DNA of 64,000 nt from Zhengitettix transpicula (taxonomy: Eukaryota > Arthropoda > Insecta > Orthoptera > Tetrigidae): positions 212,766,746 through 212,830,745 of the forward strand of contig CM073590.1 in NCBI GenBank assembly GCA_037074705.1, given 5' to 3'. Below are positions 12,050 to 23,297 of this stretch, piece after piece. The translations under genes and the position numbers were made by a program. The notes beneath the pieces are model-generated. The model searched no databases. It was not told the origin of the DNA and saw only the letters and a list, made by a program, of their open reading frames with translations. The number at the start of each line of letters is the position of its first letter. The stretch's first letter is position 1.

Positions 12050-12330
12050 GAAGGTGTAGACAGGCTATGTATAGGATAATCCACATAGTGGAAGCTCCCC
12101 TCTTATAACATAAGAAAGGGATTTTAAAGGGTGGGTGTGGAAGGGTAGAGGAAGGTTGCCAAGGGTTAACTAGGGCCCCCGGGCTATGGTTTAAGGATCC
12201 TACACGGCAATTCGCGTAAAAGTGATGCAGGGAAAACCCTAGGATAACCTGCATCAGGTAGGTCGGTCATTTGGTACTTGTCCCGATGGAAGGGTAGATG
12301 GCGGGAGAGGGGTTTGCTCTGGGGTCGCAT
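12050..12330 (-). mobile_element. E1 repeat, 5'-truncated
   Basis: It keeps the tail-proximal ~280 bp (acaggctatg, then ccaagggttaactagggc, then gcatcaggtaggtcgg) and stops at ggggtcgcat. Beyond that point other copies continue with the 5' half. Loss of the 5' half with retention of the 3' half is the expected truncation of a retroposon. Confidence 0.8.
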
Positions 12331-12804
12331 AATGGCCATGTAGTTGAAATAATATTGAACAGTCAGCGCGTAGCGAGAGAACGTTGAATTTAGAGCATTC
12401 CCAGACGGGTTTTGGTGATTATAGATGAGCTTGACGGTTAGTTGAAGGTGCAATTGGAAATCAAATATTATTTAAATATCGGAAACAAATAGCATTAAAG
12501 TGAGTGGAGGGGATGGATCTTAGTGATCTTAGTTGGTGGTGTTCGTCGAGGCCTTTGGGCCGAGTTTTGTTAGCTGAAATGAATAGCCAATAGCGTTGAA
12601 AAAGTAAAAATTTAAAATATTGAACGAACTGATCTGAGATTGTGTGTTTAAAAGAATTGGACTGCAGACAAAAATTGAACTCTGTCGTTGTTGTTGTTTG
12701 CGGTATCTGGAACATTATAACAGACTGGTGGCTAAAGACGAACTATTTTGAGATCTGTATGTAATTGTGTTCACAGTAACCTCTGGATGTTATCCACGCT
12801 TATG
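12331..12804. other. spacer between two E1 copies, no gene recognised
   Basis: An 84-codon minus frame (12461-12715) is without recognisable motif. No repeat shared with other parts of the window was found. Confidence 0.3.
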
Positions 12805-13303
12805 GTTTTTTTAGAGTAACAGGCTACATGAGGGTAATCCAAGTGGTGGCAAATCCTGTTTAATAGCAAAGAAAATATTTGAAAGGGGAATGTGGAAGGG
12901 TAGAGGAAGGTTAGCAAGTGATAACTAGGCCCCCCCTGGCCGTACTTTAAGGATCCTACCCGGCATTCGCCTAAAAGTGATGCAGGACAAACCTTAGAAA
13001 ATCTGTGTCAGGTAGGTCGGGCATTTCGTGCTTGTCCCAGGCCGAAGCCGGGAGAGGGGTTTGCTATGGGCACGCAGCATTGCATTATCCTTGCCTTGAC
13101 CAGTTTAGGAGGCAGCTGGCTTACTATTCCAATGGGAATAGTGGACAAGTCTTACCGTATGCCCAAGCTCTGCGACTCCGGAAGGTACAACTCTCAAAGC
13201 AGGCCGAGGTTCCACAGCTTGTTTGAACCTTAGTTCAAAAGCAGAGAGAGAAGACGACATCCCCAAAGGTAGCCCTCTCCGTCTCTACAGAAAGATTCTC
13301 CGC
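12805..13303 (-). mobile_element. E1 repeat, nearly full length
   Basis: It begins at the T-rich complement of the tail (ggtttttttagagtaacagg) and continues through the whole E1 order to gtagccctctccgtctctac near 13290. It is more diverged than the 6.7 kb copy, with several indels, and has no continuous frame. Confidence 0.85.
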
Positions 13304-14067
13304 GGTCATGATGTCGTGGCCTTTGGCGATAATATTGGCTGAATAATTTGAGGCTACGAGTGAAACATTTTGGGTCCGCAGACGAGATCCTCTATTGCCT
13401 GGGGCTCTGATAGGATTTAATCAAGTGTGTTGTTCAAGTGTTAATGTGTGAGACAGGATGTGTGCAAATTTACGCACACAAAATGTCCTATTCTAAAGTA
13501 TAAAAGTTTTCTAAAAGATTTGGTGGAAATTGAATGCTGTTTAAATTGAAATCTGGATAAAAAAATGGTATTTTAAGCGTTTATTCAAAATTAATCAAAT
13601 TCATTGTAAACCTTGAATAATTGTTGGACCGTCAAATTGCAATTTTGTGTTTGTATTTGTTATAACTTCATATTTCTGAATTTGAATTAGAAAATTGTCT
13701 TTAAATTTAGTAAATTGTAAATCTATACTTTTCATGAGGCCCCATAGAACGACCTAAGATAAGATCTGTGCCAAAAAATTAGGTAAAATTTATATACAAA
13801 ACTTATTATATGTTAAAAGAAATTCTTTAAATATCATATTAATAATATTTCTATTTATTAATTTCAAAACTATCATTAAATGTTAAGAATTTCTCATAAA
13901 ATTTTAACAACTTCAAAATTTTATTTAGTAAATTTAAATTGTGCAAATAAAATATTTCATTAAATTGCTTCATAATTATGGTTATGTAATTTGTGTACTG
14001 CAATATTTGGCCATTCAACTTTAGGCAAAATTAAATAAATCTTCAATTTTGTTCTTACAATATATAT
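13304..14067. other. no gene recognised
   Basis: The first ~150 bp are of mixed composition and the remainder is AT-rich. Nothing is shared with other parts of the window. Confidence 0.4.
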
Positions 14068-15053
14068 TGTAATAATTAATTAATTAATGATTAAAAAGGT
14101 AGCCTTAATTAATATGAATAATTAACAAAAATATTATGTATTTAAAAATTTATTGTTGATAGTTACACACTATAAGCCCTGCTTTGCACGAAGAATTCCG
14201 TCAATTAACAAACAGATATTTCAATTTTATTTTATTAATTCGTGGCGTTCTATGAAAATACAGCTTTATTTTTTGCAACCAACTACGTCGAATTTCTCTT
14301 TATTTCAGGGTCACCACTGGGTTTGATAGGAAGAACAAATACAATGAACTAAAATATTAACAATCCAAACTCATTGAAGTTAACGGAATACAATATTAAA
14401 TACAAAAGTAAAAGAAAACGAATGAAAAGAAAAACGCAAACGAAATCTGACTATACCCTTTAATTATCGTTTACGGTCATTAATAATTGTTTTGTACTCA
14501 CGACAGTGTTTCTGGTACCAGTTCAGACTCTTGTATCTTGAAGTCTACACACACTAAACAGGCCATTATACACTGATTCTACTCATTAGATTTTGAATCA
14601 CTGCTATCTGGGAACCTGGATTATCCCACCGTCAGCCAGATGCCAGACGTAGGTCTCCTCAAAGTCTCTCTATGCGAAAATTAGTTCTGTTTGTGAAGCA
14701 ATACTTCTTCTTCTATAATTCTCTCCGTAAAATCTGTTTACTTGCGTTTTATGTAAACTATCTCGCCGTTGGACTTCCTAAATAGCCCTATTCTTACTTT
14801 TAGATTATCAAACTTTACTGTGTTGTATCTCTTGCAGAATCTTTTATGTATCCTTTTTGACCACGGCTCGACGTAGACTTCACGCAGACTTTTTCGTTTC
14901 GCGTCTTACCGCAGACTGAGTTCTCAACGCGCGTGGTCTCGTCTCCATTGTTAACAAAGAAAGACCCGCTGCGATTGTCGTCTTTAAGCACCCGCACCGC
15001 CAACAATTAAATTATATTAAAAACAATTAATAGCCTCTTTAATTGGTATTAAA
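14068..15053 (-). mobile_element. LTR-B copy 3 (solo LTR)
   Basis: It runs from TGTAATAATTAATTAATT at the low end to aattggtattaaaatatata at the high end, with TATATA on both sides. It shares with the other copies tttcagggtcaccactgggtttgata (14305-14330), the ttaattatcgtttacgg block and the ggtacca and ccgtcagccagatgcc blocks. A degenerate terminus (ATTAAA instead of ATTACA) marks it as older. A minus 63-codon frame at 14815-15006 lies in its CpG-rich 5' part and is probably non-coding. Confidence 0.65.
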
Positions 15054-15194
15054 ATATATATAGGCCTATTTTAACTTGTCACCCAATGCGTCAAAAATAA
15101 AGTTTAGTTGAATTCTTTTTTACAACGGTTTATATTAAAATCTAAAAACATTTATCCCTTTGTGCACTTAAATTTTATCATAATTAGAAAAGAG

Positions 15195-16113
15195 AAATTG
15201 ATCCTGGTAAGAGAAACAAATGAAAAATTGTTCCGACATCCGTGGCTTACAAATAAGAATCCACTAATCCATATTACCGTTCATAAATTGAAATTTTATT
15301 TTATTTTCAGTGAATCTGAAGTGGTATTTAGACTACCCGAATTAAAACATTATTGTAACTGTTATTGCAGATTTTTTTCTCTAAAGTAGTAAATAAGCTC
15401 TTTGAAATCCAAAATGTAAATTTTTAAGACTGAATTTTAAGTTTTAATGGGCAACTTCTATATTGGGTCAAATTCTTAAATCAGAGTACACTCAAGTCAT
15501 TCCTAGCAATAGCACACTTCGTAAACAATTTTCTGTGACAGACGCTAACCTTATTGCTAATAATCATGCACAATAATTTCATTCCCCTATTAAAAATATT
15601 GAAATTAATTTATAGGAAATTACAACTTTTGAGAGATTGCATCAGACGTATTCATTGCCAATAAAACGGGAGAATTTTCGTAAAAACATTGCCCCCTTTT
15701 TTGGTTTTGTTTTAACTTGTACGTGACTTTTCCTTGATTGATCCAGGTGACTTAACGGCCGCTACGGTGAGGGAAGTCAGACATCTGCTCTCAGGAGTTA
15801 TTACGCGGTTCACGTCGCACGACCAAGCCAATTCAATTACCTTATAATTAACTTCGCCCCTACTGGCGCAGCAGCAGCTTTTACAATCTTCAGATTCGTC
15901 AAAAACATCTCGTAATTTGAAGATCCACGTGACTCGATCACTGAAAACCGCGAAGCCATCATCCCACTTCAGATTCACAGAAAATAAAATAAAATTTCAA
16001 TTTATGAACGGTAATCTGGATTAGCGAATTCTTATTTGTAATCCACGGATGTAATTCCACAGCCAAATGGATTGGATACAATTTGTCATTTGTTTCTCTT
16101 ACCAGGGTCAATT
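15195..16113. repeat. inverted-repeat pair, arms 15195-15323 and 15964-16113
   Basis: The two arms are reverse complements (shared blocks catttgtttctcttacca, cggtaatctggatta against its complement, and ttatgaacggtaat). Arm two has an extra ~20 bp near 16055-16075. The 640 bp between them is of mixed composition and includes an 88-codon minus frame at 15712-15978 with no recognised domain. The structure may be a foldback or MITE-like element, or two insertions of one repeat in opposite orientation. Confidence 0.75.
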
Positions 16114-16567
16114 ATATATAAATTTAGTTACCACCCTTGTAATGCGTGTTTCACTTACACCGGTTAATTGTCTTACTTCATATATTCAAGGGAGCAGTAT
16201 TTTTCATTCCTTTGCAGTCGACGATATAATTTTCTGTTATTCATTGATGAAACTCGAAAAAAATTATATATTACATATATATATATTGTGACAGAACAGA
16301 CGGTTCAGTCACTGCTGAGCTATACAAATTTATTTCTTTTTTAAATTTTTCCTTTGTTTTATGAGTTGTGTTGAACAGACGTTGGGTGGTGCGAGTGTGT
16401 TTGGATAACAGGGATAATAGGGCCCGTGGTTTGTGCCCGATACGGACCCACGTGGCCGAGGTACAACTTCCGCCTGGTGAAGCGGCGACCGGAAGGTCGC
16501 GAGGATTGGCCGATCTTCGACCAATCAGCCGGGGGCCCGAGGCTAGCTGGCGAGCGGACCCCAAAAT

Positions 16568-16925
16568 TTTGTTCTTCTAGTGAGAGAGCCCGGAGCGACC
16601 ACAGTCTTCTTCTAGTGCGAGAGCCCGGAGCGAGTATAGCCTGCTACTAGTGGGAGAGCCCGGATCGAACACAGTCTTCTAGTGAGAGAGCCCGGAGCGA
16701 CCACAGTCTTCTTCTAGTGCGAGAGCCCGGAGCGAGTATAGCCTGCTACTAGTGGGAGAGCCCGGAGCGAACAAAGTCTGCTTCTAGTGGGAGAGCCCGG
16801 ATCGAACAGTCTTCTAGTGAGAGAGCCCGGAGCGAACACAGTCTTCTTCCAGTGAGAGAGCCCGGAGCGTACACAGTCTTCTTCTAGTGACAGAGCCCGG
16901 AGCGAATACAGTCTTCTTCTACGAC
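16568..16925 (+). repeat. minisatellite inside LTR-A, ten ~36 bp units
   Basis: The repeat core is agtgagagagcccggagcga followed by a CACAGTCTTCTTCT-type segment, and GAGCCCGGA(G/T)CG occurs ten times. Units 1-3 and 4-6 are nearly identical in order, so a ~110 bp three-unit block was duplicated. Position inside the LTR upstream of the TATA-like box suggests a U3 enhancer-type array, as in many retroelements; that role is inferred. The 194-codon minus frame across it is repetitive and not taken as a gene. Confidence 0.9.
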
Positions 16926-17385
16926 CTGGAAGGAACCACCTTCGTGCATCGCCGTCCACGAGTTTGTTCGCCCAACACTCCGCCGCCCGCCCGCAGTCGT
17001 CCTCGGTCGTGCGGAATCCAGTCGACTCGGTCATCCCAGACGTCTGCGACCAGCGAGTTGACGAGCCAGGCCAGACTTCAACGCGCCACCCCAGGGTTGA
17101 ACGAGGACGAACGTTAAGTACCTGTTTAACGTGTGGATGGTCGACCGATTTTCCTTGTGTATTAGACTCGAGGCTAGTGAACTGTTCTGAATCTTCTTGA
17201 GTGAACTGTATTTGATTTGTTTTGAAATTATAAGTTGTAAAGTACCCTGGGTGTACGAATTTCATTTGCCACCGTTGAATCTGGTCACGTCCCTCCACGG
17301 TTTTCCTCGGTGATCCCCAACCTCATCCTTTATAAAATTCGCTCTGACCGTTGTTTTAGTCGAGCGAGTGACGTACCGTTACAAT

Positions 17386-17445
17386 TGGCGCCCAACGTGG
17401 GGCCGTAGCAGAGTGACGTACCGTTACATTTGGCGCCCAACGTGG
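17386..17445 (+). promoter_or_regulatory. two tRNA-Lys-type primer binding sites in tandem
   Basis: GGCGCCCAACGTGGGG occurs at about 17387 and again at about 17433, each directly after an LTR terminus CCGTTACA plus 1-2 bases. This sequence is the standard PBS for tRNA-Lys(1,2). Two copies with no downstream internal region is abnormal. Confidence 0.8.
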
Positions 17446-17468
17446 GGCTCGACCGATGTACCGTTACA

Positions 17469-17492
17469 ATATATATATATATATATATATAT
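17469..17492. repeat. (AT)n microsatellite
   Basis: About 12 AT units, the right-hand half of the tract split by LTR-A. Confidence 0.9.
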
Positions 17493-18534
17493 TTGTTTTG
17501 ACTTATATAAAATTTAAACAAATTGACTATTAAATTAATAGTTTAAGATTAGCTTAGAAGCCAGTTTTTATTAACTAGTTCCTGATTAAAAACCGATATA
17601 AAAAGGAATAAATGTTCTGGCTTTCAAAGCGAAATTTGAGAAAACATTTGTATATTTTTAGACTGGTTAATATTACGTAATAATTTTTTTTATTCAATTT
17701 ATTTCTGATATAATTGCATTTTAAAGTAATAAATTTATCTAACTACTAACAAATAATATTTTATTACCAAAATTTTTTCTCAGCATAGCAATCATAATAT
17801 TAATGAAAATAATATAGACTTGAATCTCAGAGCATTACTGAATCAAAACAGTTTGTAGTCAATGAAATTAATGAAGGATAAATATATTTAAAAATGGATG
17901 ATTCCAACGACGTCTTCCTACGGTCGTTTTCGCCGTCAGCGGTGATCATGTGAAACTGTCAGAATAACTTATCTGAATACTGTCTCTCTAATATTTACCC
18001 GGTAACTGATATCGTTCTGTCGTCTCCTGTCGTGTTGCAAACAATTCGGCCCTGAGATCAACAAACTCTCCCTCAAGTATCTTTCAAGCAAAGCTTTTAA
18101 ATAACAATATTTTCTTCTCTTAGTCTCGTTGCCTTTCAATTCCACAATTTAAATAAAAACGGACTGTTATAGAAGTACCAATTCCCGAATAATTTCTCGA
18201 CACTTTTACCGCTGTTCTGAGTTAAACGGATTAACATGCGAGCCGATTTCTCCTGAAATTTTGACATTTTGCTCTATTACTTTTTTTAAGCAACGTGTTT
18301 AAAACACTAAAATGACCGGCAAGGAATTTTTATTATTACTAAATTAAATGTGACGAATGTCGAGATTGTGGGCTGATAATGAATACGACTTATGGTGGAT
18401 TTAATTCTTATGTGCATTACAGTAACGTATAATGAATATATGACTATTAATATGTTATGAAAATTGACAATATAATATATTTGACGATTTAATTTTCCCA
18501 TAAATTTACCAATGTTTATTAATATACTAGCTGT
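17493..18534. other. no gene recognised
   Basis: AT-rich sequence without repeats shared in the window and without coding-like frames. Confidence 0.4.
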
Positions 18535-18960
18535 GTGCCCGACACTTCCCGAGTATTTACATTACCCCGGAAAATTAATTAATATAAATTAATCTCCACC
18601 CCACCCCTAAGGATGCTCCCATCCCATGCCGAAATGGGTTAAAATTTTACAAAACAACATCGGCAGTAACACTGACAATCTCATTGACCACGAAAAATAT
18701 TTATTCAACGCAAATATCGTTTCAGCATGTTTTAAAATTTCCACCCTGCCCCCTGGGGTGGGCAGTTTGTTTCTGTCAAGAATATTCCCGGTACCTTAAG
18801 TGTGCCAAAAGGACCCCCGGTACCTTCATGGGGTCGAATACTCCAGATAACTTTAATGAGTCAAGATACTCTTTTGTGTATTTTATTATCTGCTGTTGGT
18901 AGCAATGTTACTGTGGTTACAGTGTTACAATCAAGAAACATATCTGAGTATTTCTTTACG
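18535..18960 (+). repeat. old dispersed repeat E2
   Basis: It starts ctagctgtgtgcccgacact, an ACTAGCTG..CCCG-type beginning seen at the ends of many arthropod RTE/SINE copies (family knowledge). It shares with 39020-39290 the order atttcattgacc / atctcattgacc, tatttattc, and aaatttccaccc followed by a ggggtggg block. The copies are strongly diverged and non-coding. Confidence 0.5.
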
Positions 18961-21230
18961 AATCATTTAATACACTCCTTCTGTGTCCTCCAGTGTGTAC
19001 TTAATTTTTTATTTGTGCAAAAACCGATTCTTTGTCTGTGGTTCCGTTAAATATACCACGTCAACTATTTAAAAAGCAAATTATTTAAAAGCGTATTCCA
19101 AAAGAGCAAAAATAATTTCACGGATCGTATAACCTTTCGTATTGTCTTTTATTATTATTAGATGGAACCTGGATGTAATTATATATTTTATTCAAATAAA
19201 ATATTCCTTGTTTATTTCATTATTAGCATGAACTTTTTATTGAGCAGTAACGTCTCTCGCGCGCGTGTGCTGTGACGTCACGTTCTGTTCTCGATCAGTA
19301 ATTTAACACAAGATTATATCATGTTTTAATAATAATTCTTTTTTCCTTTGTGCTAGGGTTTCCTCGTGTTTTTTAAGAATATCTGTACCAGGTTTTGTTG
19401 CAATCTAACAACGCGTTTAAATCTGTATACAATTTATCGTGCGTGCATACATACATACATCATTTTTTATTATACAGACAGTCGTTACTGATATGGTATT
19501 CAAAAATAGATTACTTTCTTGAATCGTTATGTTATAGGGGTCAAGCTTAACACTTTATGTATGAAAGAACAATCTATGTAATTATAATCTACAGGTACAG
19601 CAGTTACGCGTAGGTTCTCTACGATTCTGACATTTTGTCTCCGATGTCATTTGCTAAGGTGGTTCAAAACCCAGATAACACAGAGACACGTTTCTCATTA
19701 TCCGGTCTTAGCTAATTAGCTCTCGGGCTTTGCTCCGAAATTCAAGAATCCCCACTCGATGCTCTCCAGGTGAGAGGAAACTAGAGATTTGAAAGTCAGC
19801 TTAATTGCAAAGCTTCAACATCTTTTATTAAATTGGAGACTGTACAATCCTTTAATTACTTTCCCGCGAAGACACTGCAACAATAGCGCTTTTTATTTTG
19901 CGTGCTCTAACGCCTTACCGTTGAAATTATCCGGGAACGTAGAACTACCTCGGAATTAGGACTGCAATATTGATAATAATAATGACTGCAATCACTTTTT
20001 TGTCAATTCATTAGAAATAAGAAACAGTAAAATTTATTTTACATAATCGCGTCAATAGATCAAACATTCCCAGAAGTGCATTTAATAGTATTTAAGTTTG
20101 AAGAACTCACGGTCGTCTTAGATGGAAAAGAAACCGTTTTTAAGTGTTGGCAAGATACTAAATTCGGAATGTATTCATTATATGTTTTCGATTCAATAAA
20201 TGTAAGGACACAAATTTCGTGATGTTGAAATAGGTATTATTACAATCGAAATCGGATATTTCTAACTGCGGTGTTATGTTAAATAGTAAATAAAAAAAGG
20301 AACAAAACTGGATAAGTTTCTTTACTTAATATAATTTTTCATTATTTCTCGATTATTTATTTTTACAACACCTGAAGAGGACACAGAAAAGTAAGTACAA
20401 AATGTGGAGAACTTTGTTATTTACGACATAGTTCATTGAAATTTTTATATTATTAAATGTAATATTCGATCAATTTATTTCATAAAACAATTTCTGACTT
20501 GACTGGCCCCACATAATATTATGAAAACATGATATAGACAATAATTTTCCAATAAAACTTGGCCTTATGTTTATTACAGAATTTTAATTATTTTGATATA
20601 TATTAAAATTTAAAATATTACATAGAGGCAAACATAATATACACCAATCGAAAACCAGTTTCCCCTCATAAGTCAAGACTTTTGCCGTATAAATATTTAG
20701 ATTCGCGTATCACATTTCCCTGTAACAGAGTTCAAGGTTGAGACTCCTTGTAAAAGGAAACATCTCTAGAAACATTTGTATTCAGTCCCCCGCCTAGCTT
20801 CGGAGTATTGGTTTCCAGGAGAAAGAAAGACGTCACATACTTTACAAGTCTTTCGAGATATCTTCGGTCCGACTTTTTCTGAATATGTGAACGGATGGGA
20901 AAATAACAACTGTGAGGACATCCACACGTCAAAACAGTTTCACATCTTTCAATTACTGATAAGAGCTTGCTACTTCGATTTTAATAATTATACGGCAAAT
21001 TATACGATAATAAAGCTGAAATACAACGATCTAGGAATCGAATAACTTTGAATCTAACTTTATAAGATGTTTAAAGATATCCATAACTATGAGAACGGCA
21101 TATTTAGGTTTTAATTTTTTCAGATCCCTATAGATTTCATTTCTTTCAGATTTTAATTTTCTCCTGTTCAGCGTATGAATCTTTTGGTCAATATACGTTT
21201 CATATAATTTATTTTTAACGTATTTGAATG
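18961..21230. other. no gene recognised; one CRE palindrome
   Basis: AT-rich. The only standout is the TGACGTCA palindrome at 19273-19280 beside a GCGCGCG run. An 89-codon + frame at 20776-21045 has no family motif. Confidence 0.4.
19273..19280. promoter_or_regulatory. CRE-type palindrome TGACGTCA
   Basis: A perfect cAMP-response-element octamer lies within a local CpG cluster (ctctcgcgcgcgtgtgctg just upstream) in otherwise AT-rich DNA. bZIP factors of the CREB/ATF type bind such sites. No TATA box or exon was recognised next to it, so promoter function is only a suggestion. Confidence 0.3.
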
Positions 21231-21241
21231 TGCCTATTTAT

Positions 21242-21505
21242 CTATATAATCCAATCATTTTGAATCAAATCGTCGACGAGTTTGCGATTTTTATCGTCTA
21301 TGGCAGTGATCGGACGTTCCATGCGTGTTGCATCAACAGTTATGGATTTTCGAGTCTCGAAATCACTAAATTTTAGTACTCTACGATTTACACTAGACAT
21401 TTCAAAAACATCGTCACTATAAACAGCCTTTAAACAATGATTAATCTCAGTAGGAGTCACTTTTTCAGCAGTTAAAAATTCTAAATTCGATAACAGTACA
21501 GTGTT
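21242..21505 (-). pseudogene. mariner-type transposase N-terminal (HTH) fragment
   Basis: Minus-strand translation reads NLEFLTAEKVTPTEINHCLK, then AVYSDDVFEMSSVNRRVLKF, and ends RPITAIDDKNRKLVDDLIQN before a stop. The order matches the first helix-turn-helix and linker of mariner-family transposases (LKAVYGDD, then STVNRW, then RSGRP, then DENR..VDDLIQ.D). The second HTH and the whole catalytic domain are missing, and the frame has no good start upstream, so this is a truncated relic. It is 16 kb from the DDE fragment at 5.2 kb and there is no sign that they were one copy. Confidence 0.75.
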
Positions 21506-23160
21506 TACGTTGACGTAGCACTAGAACACGTCTCCATACTTCCGCTTATCAAAATTACTTAATGGTGACTATGTTGGAAAAGAAATATATGATTTTGAAC
21601 CTTAATAATTTTACTTTAACGTACTTTTTTACCGATCATCCTATTTGTTTTTATCCGTATTCTACAAGCATGTTTGCATTACGTTTCAGCCCACCCTCGT
21701 ATATTAAATTATCCTTGTAATAAAACATGGCACATCACGATTAAGCTGAACTTATACAGTCATATTCTATTCCAATGACGCACAAGATACTTACTCAATT
21801 TAAGTGACGTTTTACGTGTATATTTAAATTTAATGTGACTACTTTTGAAACGCTTCATCGATCTTCTAAGTTATTAAATATTTGATTACAATCTCTTCAT
21901 GAAACTGCACAACTTTCTATAAAATCAAAACTACAGGCTAAAGCTTAATAATGTGACATTATGCAAGAAGCAAAACATTCTTCTGTTCGAGAAGTTAATA
22001 TCTGAATAGCTTAACTAGAAGAATGTTTTTAGGAGACGGAGTAGAACTAATGAAAGATTCCTCTAATAGACTCTGTCGTTGTTTGTTCCGGAATGCGCTT
22101 CTTGTTTCCTTGCTATGAAGAACATACAATAAATAATCACTGACAAGCGATCAAATACTCCGACCAGTTCTGTCTTTAAGACGAAATGGGGAGAAATAAG
22201 AGTGATTGTATTTACACATAGGAGATGTGCTTGCCGTTGGACTGTCGGCGGTTGGAGAATATATTTTTGTATCGTACATAGCACGACAACACGGTACATC
22301 GCGGGACAACGCCCAACAACGCATAGCGACTGGAGACATGAGATGTTATAAAATCAATATTAAATACAGCAATAAAATAAATAGTTAGAAAACATTATAA
22401 ATCACTGTTACAAACATAACGTAGTGTCAGGTCCAGAAAATGCGTTAAAAGCTCATATTACTATTTATTTCTCGTTAATTATACTGAAACGAAGTTAATG
22501 AAGCAAGTCATCTGTAAAGTGGAATTTGATAAAATTATTTTTTTAAATAAATACTTTTTAATGAGTAAGCGATCTGGTTAAAAACGTTTCACGCGAATAT
22601 TTTAATTAAAGTAACTAAAACTTTTTAACGATCATAATCTTGAAAAATCAAACTTAATTTACGAGAAACATAACGTAGTTCCAGTAACAATACGTCATTA
22701 ATGAGGAAATTTTGATTTAAGCATTAATTCAGTACCACGGATGTGGAAACTGTTACGAACTTTCCTGTGGTTATTCAGAACTTCCCGGAGTAGGGAACAG
22801 GTAGGGAGGTTTCTGCCAGTGTGTGCAATTATTTCTTTCGCCTCTTTTAGTGCCATTAATAATTCAGGAATATCCCTGATAACGATGCAACTCCGCCTCA
22901 CTTACTTTCGAGTTACTGTTTGCGTTTCATGCCAGTCACTGAAAATTGCTTATTTTACATTTTACAGTGCATATGGTTCATATTCGGATATTTCATCAAT
23001 AAAAAGTTAAATATGTGATTAATTTTCTACACTTCTTACTATTTGAAAATACCACTGTTCGGGTTACGATTATGAATAAAGTGTCTCTAGATATGCGCAT
23101 AGTCGTCGTACTTTAGTCACGATTAAGAATATTCTAGTGAATTAATAATTATAGAACGAA
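21506..23160. other. no gene recognised
   Basis: AT-rich, with short frames only. Nothing is shared with other parts of the window. Confidence 0.4.
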
Positions 23161-23234
23161 GGTTTTCCCGGTGTAGAAAGTTAGTAAAAGTTTCTCGGGC
23201 TTCCAGCCGGGTAAACTCGTCGATAGCACGCGAC

Positions 23235-23263
23235 GTTTCGATGACATTCAGCGTCATCATCTT
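23235..23263 (-). ncRNA. degenerate hammerhead-like core, left arm
   Basis: On the minus strand the order is AAGATGA, a hairpin TGAC/GTCA, then TC and GAAACGTCG. The core is imperfect (AAGATGA instead of CTGANGA). The mirrored motif is in the right arm at 24411-24438. Confidence 0.4.
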
Positions 23264-23297
23264 CTGGCGAAGTGCCGAGTTGTCTGAACGGATCCCC

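Larger units (their letters stand above)
16287..17473 (+). mobile_element. LTR-A: solo LTR in an (AT)n tract, with duplicated LTR-end/PBS tail
   Basis: The element starts TGTGACAGAACAG at 16287 next to atatat and ends CCGTTACA at ~17467, again next to atatat, giving TG...CA ends inside one AT tract. The first complete LTR probably ends CCGTTACA at 17383. Immediately after, at 17386, TGGCGCCCAACGTGGGG is a textbook primer binding site complementary to a lysine tRNA 3' end. A second LTR-end plus PBS copy follows (17411-17445) before the final terminus. A TATA-like tttataaaa lies at 17329-17337. No gag or pol is present. The superfamily (Gypsy or BEL) cannot be decided. Confidence 0.75.

Noticed and set aside
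16714..17298. 194-codon minus ORF
   Set aside because: Its second half is a translation of the minisatellite units and its first half is LTR; no domain, so it is an artefact of repeat periodicity.
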